Shown one piece after another: positions 1 to 5,640 of a DNA stretch of 8,276 nt (positions within the stretch are counted from its first letter, which is position 1; each line of letters begins with the position of its first letter). The stretch is from Thermoleophilia bacterium (lineage in GTDB: Bacteria; Actinomycetota; Thermoleophilia; Gaiellales; Gaiellaceae), in assembly GCA_029858755.1 (NCBI GenBank), contig JAOUEK010000065.1:1-8276 (forward strand). The letters run 5' to 3'. The translations under genes were made by a program, and so were the position numbers. Below the pieces are notes generated by a model, which was not told where the DNA came from, did no database searches, and saw only the letters and a list, made by a program, of their open reading frames with translations.

Positions 1-2
1 CG

Positions 3-692
3 ACGGGCTGGGGACCGAGGCTCGTCGCCGGCGCCACCGGCTTCGCGCACTCTACGGTCTGGAAGGTGCTCCGCCGCTTCGGCCTCTCTCGCCCCGAGCG
101 GGCGCCGCGGGAGCCGGCCAACCGCTACGAGTGGCCCTGTCCGGGCGACCTCCTGCACATGGATGTCTCCCGCTATGCCCGCTTCCTGCGCCCCGGCCAC
201 CGGGTGACGGGCGATCGCTCGCGCACAGCTGCTGACGTCGATGGTCGGGTCGGGTACGACTTCGTGCACGCCGTCGTCGACGACCACTCGCGCCTCGCCT
301 ACGCCGAGATCCAGGACGACGAGCGGGCAGAGACGGTCGTCGCCTTCCTCGAGCGCGCGCTCGCCTTCTTCGTCGATCACGGGATCAACGCCAAGCGGCT
401 GATGACCGACAATGCCTGGGCCTACACCCACAGCCGCTCCTTCCGCGAGCTCCTCGCGCGGGACGGGATCCGGCACCTGCGCACCCAGCCACACCGACCA
501 CGTACGAACGGGAAGGTCGAGCGCTTCCACCAGACAATGGCAAGGGAGTGGGCGTACGGACTTACCTACCGCTCACACCGCGAGCGCCGAGCCGCCCCGC
601 CACACTGGCTTCACCACTACAACACGCGCAGGCCGCACAGCTCGCTCGGAGGCAAGCCGCCGGCCAGTCGCGTTCACAACGTCTGTGGGTAG
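3..692 (+). CDS. IS481-family transposase, 5' end cut by window
   Basis: DDE-type transposase of the IS481 family, which moves its element by cut-and-paste or copy-type integration. The frame is open from base 3, so the gene begins outside the window; the GTG at 66 is internal. The 21 residues before it (TGWGPRL... STVWK) are the typical linker after the missing N-terminal helix-turn-helix. Numbering from 66, the integrase core shows D33 in LLHMDVSRY, D115 in LMTDNAWAY and E152 in RTNGKVERFHQ, giving D-D-(36)-E spacing. The tail NTRRPHSSLGGKPPASR is the usual IS481 C-terminus. About 229 residues are present; full members are about 300 or more, so roughly a quarter is missing at the left. Nothing in the visible part is broken, so an intact copy may exist upstream. 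Family call is firm; activity cannot be judged. Confidence 0.93.
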   Translation, partial: TGWGPRLVAGATGFAHSTVWKVLRRFGLSRPERAPREPANRYEWPCPGDLLHMDVSRYARFLRPGHRVTGDRSRTAADVDGRVGYDFVHAVVDDHSRLAYAEIQDDERAETVVAFLERALAFFVDHGINAKRLMTDNAWAYTHSRSFRELLARDGIRHLRTQPHRPRTNGKVERFHQTMAREWAYGLTYRSHRERRAAPPHWLHHYNTRRPHSSLGGKPPASRVHNVCG

Positions 693-704
693 GACAGCTA
701 GACA
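676..704 (+). mobile_element. Possible right terminal end of the IS481-family element
   Basis: IS481-family elements commonly begin with TGT and end with ACA. Just after the transposase stop, the sequence GGACAGCTAGACA ends in ACA at 702-704, and read inward on the other strand it starts TGTCTAGCTGTCC. This is a plausible right inverted repeat overlapping the end of the gene. The left end lies outside the window, so the repeat pair and target duplication cannot be tested. Tentative. Confidence 0.25.
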
Positions 705-807
705 GGATGGAGCATCCGGGCATTGAGTGAGAGTGGTCGGCGCCCACGTAGTTGTCGTGGGTTGCCGGGGTAGGCCCGGTAGAGCCACATACGGAGGTCG
801 CCGACCA
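705..807 (+). ncRNA. Structured non-coding leader of IS110 remnant; candidate bridge-RNA region
   Basis: This stretch sits between the IS481 end and the ATG of the IS110-type transposase. It folds on paper into nested hairpins. GGATG/CATCC pairs at 705-709 and 713-717. A 9-bp perfect closing stem joins TGGTCGGCG (734-742) to CGCCGACCA (799-807). Inside it are CCCACG/CGTGGG (743-748 with 756-761) and CCGGG/CCCGG (765-769 with 775-779). The IS110 family is known to encode a bridge RNA in the non-coding end next to its recombinase gene, and this is the right place for one. The stretch is only about 100 nt, shorter than described bridge RNAs, and may have been clipped by the IS481 element. The identity as a bridge RNA is inference; the pairings are directly visible. 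Confidence 0.35.
793..798 (+). promoter_or_regulatory. Ribosome binding site of the IS110 transposase
   Basis: GGAGGT lies 8 nt upstream of the ATG at 807 and fixes the start of the transposase fragment. It is the best Shine-Dalgarno sequence in the window. It lies directly before the 3' strand of the 9-bp stem that covers the start codon's A, so the RNA fold could limit initiation. Confidence 0.6.
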
Positions 808-941
808 TGCCTGACTTTACGACGGTATCTGTTGGTCTGGACGTGCACGCTCGCTCGATCCGGTTGGCCGCGGTTCGCGCTGACGAGTTGCTCGAGGAGT
901 GCACGTTGCCGTACGACGAAGAGGCGGTCGAGCGGGTGTTA
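807..941 (+). pseudogene. IS110-family transposase, N-terminal fragment
   Basis: The first ~45 residues match the N-terminus of IS110-family DEDD recombinases: VSVGLDVHARSIRLAAV, then DELLEECTLPYDEEAVERVL. D12 in GLDVH is the first acidic residue of the DEDD catalytic tetrad. IS110 proteins run to about 400 residues. Recognisable sequence stops at VL (codon 45, base 941). The open frame continues to 1193, but that part is the antisense of the inverted transposase segment described in the next entry and is not a natural protein. The joint falls on the 6-bp palindrome GTTAAC (938-943). The start is set by the GGAGGT upstream. It is a broken gene and cannot make an active recombinase. Confidence 0.8.
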
Positions 942-1320
942 ACTCGAACTGCTGCTCCGACAGCCATTTGCGCCGCAGCAGCGTCCAGGAGCTGGTCGGC
1001 AGCGTGCGTCCGTGACGCAAACAGAACTTCGAGAGCCGATTGCGGTCACGCATCCGATCAAGGCGCGCGTCCTCACGCGTGCGCACCAGGTCACGAGCCG
1101 CCTCCAGCTCGCGCGAGGGCACATGGATCGGCTCCAGCAAACCGCCCCCGAGCAGACGCGCAAGCTTGCGCGCATCACGACTGTCGGTCTTGACCCGATC
1201 GCCGGGACGCCGCGGCACCAACGCAGGCGCCACGACCCGGCAATCGATACCGCGCTCGACCAGGTAGCGCTGCAGACCGAAGCCGGTCGGGCCCGCCTCG
1301 TAACAGCAGCTCACCGCCGG
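942..1320 (-). pseudogene. IS110-family transposase, internal segment in inverted orientation
   Basis: On the minus strand, starting near 1320, the frame reads PAVSCCYEAGPTGFGLQRYL, then RVKTDSRDARKLARLL, then LEPIHVPSRELEAARDLVR, and ends WLSEQQFE at 943. These are consecutive blocks of the DEDD domain of IS110 transposases. They supply E (in CYEAGPTG, codon 1297-1299) and the two D residues of KTDSRDA (codons 1183-1185 and 1174-1176). The segment covers about residues 50-175 and continues exactly where the + strand fragment stops, so the simplest reading is one transposase with this block flipped. No start codon of its own is visible, and the C-terminal half with the serine motif is absent. 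An alternative is that two separate IS110 copies met here by deletion. The IS110 identity is clear; the mechanism is inferred. Confidence 0.82.
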
Positions 1321-1418
1321 TGCGGCCGCTGCCGCACGTGCGGCAGCGCGAGAACGCGCTTGTGTACGTGCGCGGGTTGGTCGAGCAGGGCGGGCGCAAG
1401 AGCCTGCAGCCGACGCTC
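1320..1418 (+). pseudogene. Possible N-terminal scrap of an IS701-like transposase
   Basis: The + strand frame from 1320 reads RPLPHVRQRENALVYVRGL followed by VEQGGRKSLQPTL. The pattern 'R..NAL.YVRGL..GGRKS..P' resembles the N-terminal region of IS701-type transposases, which have a 'Y.RGLL....RKS/N' block. After about 33 residues the resemblance ends and the frame becomes low-information sequence up to the cysN stop. The match is short and from memory, so it is only a suggestion; it may instead be unrelated intergenic DNA. It would be a third transposable-element remnant within 1.5 kb. Confidence 0.3.
1327..1348. repeat. 22-bp perfect palindrome at a remnant junction
   Basis: The two 11-bp arms (CGCTGCCGCAC and its complement) meet without a spacer at CACGTG. 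It lies within a few bases of the outer end of the inverted IS110 segment. No T-run follows on either strand, so it does not look like an intrinsic terminator. It could be a relic of an element end or of the rearrangement, or chance in GC-rich coding sequence (one frame reads LPHVRQ). Confidence 0.6.
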
Positions 1419-1472
1419 CGGTCGACCTCGACCAGCTCACCCTCTTCCATCGAAGGGAGTAACAAAGTCCTA

Positions 1473-2771
1473 CTAGGTCGTCGCGGAGCGCACCATGCCG
1501 GCGGCGACGGTGTCGTTCGTGGCCTCTCCGATCAGGATGAACGCGCCCGTCGCCCGGTTCTCGGCGTAGGGATCGACCAGCAGCGGGCCGGAGAGCCGCA
1601 GGCGGACGGTGCCGATGTCGTTCAGCCGCATCTGGTCGGCGGAGTGCTCCTCGAGCGTGTTCATGTCGACGACGGAGTCGATCGACTCGATCACGGCGCG
1701 GACGGTGCGCGTCGTCTGCTTGACGCCGAGGCGCATACCCGGCGTCAGCGGCTGCTCGCTCATCCAGCAGACCGTCGCCTCGAGCGACCGCGCCGCGATC
1801 GGCTGGTCGTCGGGGTCGGCGAGCATGTCGCCGCGGGGGAGGTCGAGGTCGTCCTCGAGGCGGATCGCGACCGACATCCCCGGCACCGCCAGCTCGAGCG
1901 GCCCGTCGGCGGACTCGACGGCGGCGACGCGCGTGCGCAGGCCCGAGGGCAGGGCGATCACCGGATCGCCCGCGCGCCACACGCCGCCCGCCACCTGCCC
2001 GGCGTACGCGCGGTAGTCGTGGTGCTCCTCCGTCATCGGGCGGATCACCCACTGCACGGGGAAGCGGCGGCTGTGGAGGTTGCGGTCCGCCGCCACTTCG
2101 AGCGTCTCGAGGTACTCGAGGAGCGCCGGCCCCTGCCACCAGGCCATGCGGTCGGAGCGCTCGACGACGTTGTCCCCGTGTAGCGCGGCGATGGGGATGG
2201 TGACGACGTCCTGCGCGCCGAGACGGGTGGCCAGCTGCTCGACCGCGCGCTGGATCCCGCGGAACGCGCCTTCCTCGTACCCGACCAGATCCATCTTGTT
2301 GACCGCGAACACGACGTGCGGCGTGCCGAGCGTGGAGACGATGTAGGTGTGGCGGCGCGTCTGCTCGATCACGCCCTTGCGGGCATCGAGCAGCACGACG
2401 GCCGCGTCGGCGGTTGACGCACCGGTGACCATGTTGCGCGTGTATTGCACGTGCCCGGGCGCGTCGGCCAGCTGGAAGCGCCGACGGGGCGTCACGAACG
2501 AGCGATAGGCGACGTCGATCGTGATGCCCTGCTCGCGCTCGGCGCGGAGCCCGTCCGTGAGCAGGGCGAGGTTCACGTAGCCGTCGCCGCGACGCTCGCT
2601 CGTCGCCTCGATGTGCTCCCACTGGTCGACGAAGACCTGCTTCGTGTCGTAGAGCAGGCGGCCGATCAGCGTCGACTTGCCGTCGTCCACCGAGCCGCAG
2701 GCGACGAGCCGTAGAAGCTCGGCCTCGGCCGCCTCGCCGGTCAGCAGCTCCGTGAGATCGGGTGAGCCCAT
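1473..2771 (-). CDS. cysN: Sulfate adenylyltransferase subunit 1 (GTPase), CysN
   Basis: CysN is the EF-Tu-like GTPase that drives the CysD-catalysed reaction of sulfate with ATP to give APS and pyrophosphate in the cytoplasm. The 432-residue protein has all the G motifs: P-loop GSVDDGKS (26-33), GITID with switch T84, DAPGH (103-107) and NKMD (158-161). The G5 region reads PIAALHGDN, where PISAL is usual. Two beta-barrel domains follow (about 235-430), and the conserved end ENRATGAFILI then EATNDTVAAGM is intact. There is no C-terminal APS kinase (CysC) domain, so this is the plain CysN form and not a CysNC fusion. The ATG at 2771 is the only reasonable start, because the frame closes upstream without another. 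A weak GGAG lies 13 nt before it. It is the last gene of cysH-cysD-cysN, and transposon debris begins about 150 bp beyond its stop. Confidence 0.95.
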   Translation of the reverse strand: MGSPDLTELLTGEAAEAELLRLVACGSVDDGKSTLIGRLLYDTKQVFVDQWEHIEATSERRGDGYVNLALLTDGLRAEREQGITIDVAYRSFVTPRRRFQLADAPGHVQYTRNMVTGASTADAAVVLLDARKGVIEQTRRHTYIVSTLGTPHVVFAVNKMDLVGYEEGAFRGIQRAVEQLATRLGAQDVVTIPIAALHGDNVVERSDRMAWWQGPALLEYLETLEVAADRNLHSRRFPVQWVIRPMTEEHHDYRAYAGQVAGGVWRAGDPVIALPSGLRTRVAAVESADGPLELAVPGMSVAIRLEDDLDLPRGDMLADPDDQPIAARSLEATVCWMSEQPLTPGMRLGVKQTTRTVRAVIESIDSVVDMNTLEEHSADQMRLNDIGTVRLRLSGPLLVDPYAENRATGAFILIGEATNDTVAAGMVRSATT

Positions 2772-2854
2772 GTCTACTCGAGCGCTCCGTGGTCGGTGTG
2801 TGTCGGGGTCTGGGTCATGGTCTTCGGCCGCCGGCGTCCCTCTTCAGCGGTGTG

Positions 2855-2867
2855 CCCGCCTGGCGGG
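2855..2867 (-). other. Small hairpin between cysD and cysN
   Basis: CCCGCC/GGCGGG arms with a 1-nt centre (in practice a 5-bp stem with a 3-nt loop) lie 3 nt after the cysD stop on the minus strand. There is no U-tract, so it is unlikely to terminate transcription. It could shape the 97-nt cysD-cysN spacer RNA or protect the upstream message end. Confidence 0.3.
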
Positions 2868-2870
2868 AGG

Positions 2871-3791
2871 CTAGAAGTAGCCCACTCGCTTGCGGTCCTC
2901 CATCGCCGCCTCCGTGACGCGATCGTCGGCGCGCGTCTCGCCGCGCTCTGTGACCCGCGTGGCGGCGATCTCCGCGACGACCGTCTCGATCGTGCTCGCG
3001 TGCGAGCGCACGCCACCGGTGCAGGTCATGTCGCCGACGGTGCGGAAGCGCACCATCTCCGTGAACGGCACCTCGTGGGGATACCGCTCCACGAACTCGG
3101 AGGCCGCGTAGAGCATCCCGTCACGCTCGAACACATCCCGCTCGTGCGCGAAGTAGATCGACGGCAGCTCGAGCTGCTCCCGTGCGACGTACTGCCAGAC
3201 GTCGAGCTCCGTCCAGTTGGAGATCGGGAACACCCGCACCTGCTCGCCCTTGCGGATCCGGCCGTTGTAGAGGTTCCAGAGCTCGGGCCGCTGCGCGCGC
3301 GGGTCCCACTGCCCGAAGTCGTCGCGGAACGAGAAGATTCGCTCCTTTGCGCGTGATCGTTCCTCGTCGCGGCGCGCGCCGCCGATCGCGGCGTCGAAGC
3401 CGTGCTCGATCATCGCGTCGAGGAGCGTCGTCGTCTGCAGCTGGTTGCGGGAGGCGCGCGGCCCGGTCTGGTCGACGACGCGTCCCTTGTCGATCGACTC
3501 CTGCACCGAGGCGATCACGAGGCGCTCGCCGAGCTCCGCCACGCGCCGGTCGCGGAAGTCGATCGCCTCCGGGAAGTTGTGACCCGTGTCGACGTGCATC
3601 AGCGGGAACGGGAAGCGCCCCGGTCGGAACGCCTTCTCCGCCAGGCGCAGGAGCACGATCGAGTCCTTGCCGCCGGAGAACAGCAGCACCGGCCGCTCGA
3701 GCTCTGCGGCGACCTCGCGCATGATGTGCACGGCCTCGGCCTCGAGCTCGTCGAGGTGCGAGAGGTGGAGTGGCGCGTCGGCGTCGGTCAT
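2871..3791 (-). CDS. cysD: Sulfate adenylyltransferase subunit 2, CysD
   Basis: CysD is the catalytic ATP sulfurylase subunit of the PP-loop family; with CysN it forms APS from ATP and sulfate. In the 306-residue form, the PP-loop SGGKDS is at 39-44, followed by HVDTGHNFPE (66-75), the GGARRDEERSRAKER block (137-151), WNLYNG (172-177), FPISNWTELDVWQYV (188-202), TVGDMTCTGG (251-260) and the terminal EDRKRVGYF. Length and blocks are those of the normal family. The start chosen is the ATG at 3791, because it overlaps the cysH stop as ATGA. This arrangement favours translational coupling and explains the absence of a Shine-Dalgarno sequence. A GTG five codons upstream is possible but would overlap cysH further. 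The order cysH-cysD-cysN and the shared strand support one operon. Confidence 0.96.
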   Translation of the reverse strand: MTDADAPLHLSHLDELEAEAVHIMREVAAELERPVLLFSGGKDSIVLLRLAEKAFRPGRFPFPLMHVDTGHNFPEAIDFRDRRVAELGERLVIASVQESIDKGRVVDQTGPRASRNQLQTTTLLDAMIEHGFDAAIGGARRDEERSRAKERIFSFRDDFGQWDPRAQRPELWNLYNGRIRKGEQVRVFPISNWTELDVWQYVAREQLELPSIYFAHERDVFERDGMLYAASEFVERYPHEVPFTEMVRFRTVGDMTCTGGVRSHASTIETVVAEIAATRVTERGETRADDRVTEAAMEDRKRVGYF

Positions 3792-4456
3792 ACGTGCAGC
3801 CCGCACTCGGTCTTCGACGACCCTGCCCAGCGGCCGTCGCGACCGTCACCCGGACGGGTGCAGTGCGTGCATCCGATCGAAGCGTACCCGCGCTCGTGCA
3901 GGGGGTTCACCGGCACGTCGCGCTCGCGGACGTACGCCCACACGTCGTCGTCCGTCCAGCCGGCGAGCGGGCACGCCTTCCACAGCTCGTGGCGCTCGTC
4001 CCAGGCGAGCTTCGGCGTCTCCGCGCGGGTGGGGGACTGGTCGCGGCGGATCCCGGAGATCCAGCCGTCCAGCCCGGCCAGCGCCCTCCCCAAGGGTGCG
4101 ACCTTGCGGATCGCGCAGCAGAGCTCGGGATCGCGCTCCCAGAGCGCGTCGCCGTGGGTCGCTGCCTGCCGCCCCAGCGAGGGCCCCTGGAAGACCTCGA
4201 CCTCGATCCCGTAGCGCTGCTCGACGGTGCGCCATGTCGCGTACGTCTCGGGGAAGAGGACGTGCGTGTCGAGGGCGAAGACGCGCGCGCCTGGCTCGCG
4301 CTCGAGCAGCATGTCGAGCAGCACAGACTCCTCCTTCTGGAAGGAGCAGGCGAGTGCGACGCGCGGGTGGAGGCGCTCGAGCACCAGCTCGACCACCTGC
4401 TCCGCGGACAACACCTCGGCCTCTTCCACCGGCATGGTGAGGGACCGCACGTCCAC
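3788..4456 (-). CDS. cysH: [4Fe-4S] adenylylsulfate (APS) reductase, CysH
   Basis: CysH reduces activated sulfate to sulfite and AMP using thioredoxin-type reductant in the cytoplasm. The protein has 222 residues from the GTG at 4456; an ATG at 4435 (MPVEEAEV) would give 215, and neither start has a Shine-Dalgarno sequence. Visible blocks are the nucleotide-binding ACSFQKEESVLLDML (36-50), ISGIRRDQSPTR (133-144) and the catalytic tail ECGLH with C218. The pair C113-C114 (ELCCAIRK) and C196-x-x-C199 (GCTHC) is the CC...CxxC signature that binds a [4Fe-4S] cluster. This marks enzymes that use APS, unlike PAPS-only CysH proteins of the E. coli type, which lack it. The CysN downstream has no CysC kinase domain, which fits an APS-direct route. 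It is the first gene of the operon and overlaps cysD by 4 bp. Substrate is inferred from the cysteines; the family call is firm. Confidence 0.95.
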   Translation of the reverse strand: MDVRSLTMPVEEAEVLSAEQVVELVLERLHPRVALACSFQKEESVLLDMLLEREPGARVFALDTHVLFPETYATWRTVEQRYGIEVEVFQGPSLGRQAATHGDALWERDPELCCAIRKVAPLGRALAGLDGWISGIRRDQSPTRAETPKLAWDERHELWKACPLAGWTDDDVWAYVRERDVPVNPLHERGYASIGCTHCTRPGDGRDGRWAGSSKTECGLHV

Positions 4457-4479
4457 AGTGGTTCAACGGTACCACAGTG
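4453..4479 (-). promoter_or_regulatory. Putative cysH promoter core with paired CCACAGTG repeats
   Basis: The minus strand carries TACCGT (4471-4466), a TAnnnT-type -10 element, 9 nt before the GTG start of cysH. This would give a nearly leaderless mRNA and fits the absence of a Shine-Dalgarno sequence. No convincing -35 is seen. Identical 8-mers CCACAGTG lie on either side of it (4453-4460 and 4472-4479, 19 bp apart); the first extends to the palindrome CCACAGTGG. A protein bound to this pair would cover the -10 element. Promoter and operator roles are inferred from position only. Confidence 0.35.
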
Positions 4480-4695
4480 TCATGAGAGTGGCTTATGGAT
4501 GCGATAAGGAGAAATGCGTCATCGAGGGATCGAGCCGGACCTGCCCGTGCGGCTGCGGTCGCGGCACCCGCCGGCTCATCTCCGCAGGCTGGACGCAGGG
4601 CCGGCGCCCGACTCGGAGGCGGAAGGGGACACGTCCGGCGTTGGCGCTCGCGCCCTCTTCGGCGTCTGACACCGCGGCTGCCCGGTGGCTGCGAG

Positions 4696-4701
4696 TAGCG
4701 T
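4696..4701 (+). promoter_or_regulatory. Putative -10 element for leaderless expression of the metallo-hydrolase gene
   Basis: TAGCGT matches the TAnnnT pattern and ends 6 nt before the GTG at 4708. Transcription would therefore start at or next to the start codon. No Shine-Dalgarno sequence precedes the gene, which agrees with a leaderless mRNA. A CTGACA (4666-4671) lies upstream, but the 24-bp spacing is too long for a normal -35. The rest of the 4457-4707 gap shows no gene I can support. Confidence 0.35.
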
Positions 4702-4707
4702 TGCAGC

Positions 4708-5640
4708 GTGGTTGCGCTACCCCTGGGCATCCGGCGCGTGACGCTGCCGCTGCCGTTCCGTCTCGAGCACGTCCACGCGTACCTGCTGCCCGGAGAGGAC
4801 GGATGGACGATCGTCGACACCGGGCTCGGGCTCCCGGGTGCGCGCGAGCGCTGGGAGGAGGAGCTGCGGCAGCTGGACGGGCCCGTGGCGCGGATCTTCG
4901 TCACGCACTACCACCCCGACCACGTCGGTGCGGCCGCGGATCTCGCCGCGCTCACGGGCGCGACCGTCCTCCAGGGCCGCCGTGACTACGGGCAATGCGC
5001 CCTGACGTGGGGCACGGATCGCTCGGCGGCCGTGGAGAGCTGGTTCCTGCGCCACGGCATGCCCGAAGAGGCGGCAGCCGGGCTGGCACGCGAGACGGCG
5101 CTCGCCCGCTCGGTGGTGCACTTCGTCGAGGATCCGGAGCTGGTCGACGACGGTGACGACGTCGGCGGCTGGGAGGTCGTCGCCTCTCCCGGGCACGCCG
5201 ACGGCCAGCTCACGCTGCTCCGTGATGGCGTGCTCGTCGCGGGCGACCATCTGCTCGCCCCGATCACGCCTGCGATCGGGCTGTGGCCTGCGAGCTCCGC
5301 CGACCCGCTCGGCGACTACTTCGCGTCTCTGGAGCGGACGATTCGGCTGGCGCCGACGGTGGCGCTCCCGGGGCACCGCGACCCGATCGCCGATCCCGCC
5401 GCTCGCGCGCGCGAGCTGATCGTCCACCACCGCGAGCGGCTCGACGCGGCGCTGACTGCCGTGCAGGGTCGGCGGCGGACGGCGTACGACATCTGCGCCG
5501 ACCTCTTCGGCTCGGAGCTGACGGCCTCCGACATGCGCTTCGCCGTGACCGAGGCCCTGTCCCATCTCGAGCGGCTGGCGGTGGAGGGGCGGGCCGCGTC
5601 GCGGGAGGACAGCGGCATCGTCACCTATACTGCCGCTTGA
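4708..5640 (+). CDS. Metallo-beta-lactamase-fold hydrolase with C-terminal winged helix
   Basis: This is a 310-residue enzyme of the metallo-beta-lactamase superfamily, glyoxalase II/LACTB2-like branch, expected to be cytoplasmic because no signal peptide is seen. The N-terminal strand block HVHAYLLPGEDGWTIVDTG (21-39) is typical. Metal ligands are all present: H67-Y-H69-P-D71-H72, H163 in SPGHADG, D180 in AGDH and H223 in PGHRDP, so a two-metal hydrolase site is likely intact. Residues 235-300, with TAYDICADLFGSELTASDM and then LSHLERLAVEGR, resemble the winged-helix tail found in LACTB2-type proteins. The substrate is unknown; thioesters, lactones or nucleic acid are all possible for this group. 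The GTG at 4708 is chosen because it starts the conserved beta strand and has a -10-like element at the right distance. It is divergent from the cys operon, and no functional link is evident. Confidence 0.9.
   Translation: MVALPLGIRRVTLPLPFRLEHVHAYLLPGEDGWTIVDTGLGLPGARERWEEELRQLDGPVARIFVTHYHPDHVGAAADLAALTGATVLQGRRDYGQCALTWGTDRSAAVESWFLRHGMPEEAAAGLARETALARSVVHFVEDPELVDDGDDVGGWEVVASPGHADGQLTLLRDGVLVAGDHLLAPITPAIGLWPASSADPLGDYFASLERTIRLAPTVALPGHRDPIADPAARARELIVHHRERLDAALTAVQGRRRTAYDICADLFGSELTASDMRFAVTEALSHLERLAVEGRAASREDSGIVTYTAA
5626..5631 (+). promoter_or_regulatory. Putative -10 element inside the end of the hydrolase gene
   Basis: TATACT is an excellent -10 hexamer in a region otherwise almost free of A/T runs. 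It lies in the last codons of the hydrolase gene and would start a transcript near 5638, giving a leader of about 95 nt before the CNNM-type gene at 5733. No good -35 is visible 16-18 bp upstream (GC-only sequence), so the call is tentative. Confidence 0.35.

Noticed and set aside
1420..1472. Terminator after cysN
   Set aside because: No stem followed by a U-tract is seen on the minus strand in this stretch. The 22-bp palindrome farther on also lacks a T-run.
817..2622. 601-codon open frame on the minus strand overlapping cysN
   Set aside because: Only its last part (942-1320) is a real transposase remnant. The section over cysN is a shifted frame of low complexity (Arg/Ala-rich) produced by high GC; cysN has all family motifs.
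4493..4579. Minus-strand short frames upstream of cysH (28 codons ending SLSHP, and a 6-codon MTLWYR at 4463-4483) as Cys-responsive leader peptides
   Set aside because: Neither contains cysteine, and neither has a ribosome site, so there is no specific reason to call a leader peptide.
3846..4904. 352-codon minus-strand frame over cysH and the divergent region
   Set aside because: Arg/Ala-rich shadow frame; it contradicts both cysH and the metallo-hydrolase gene, which carry complete motifs.
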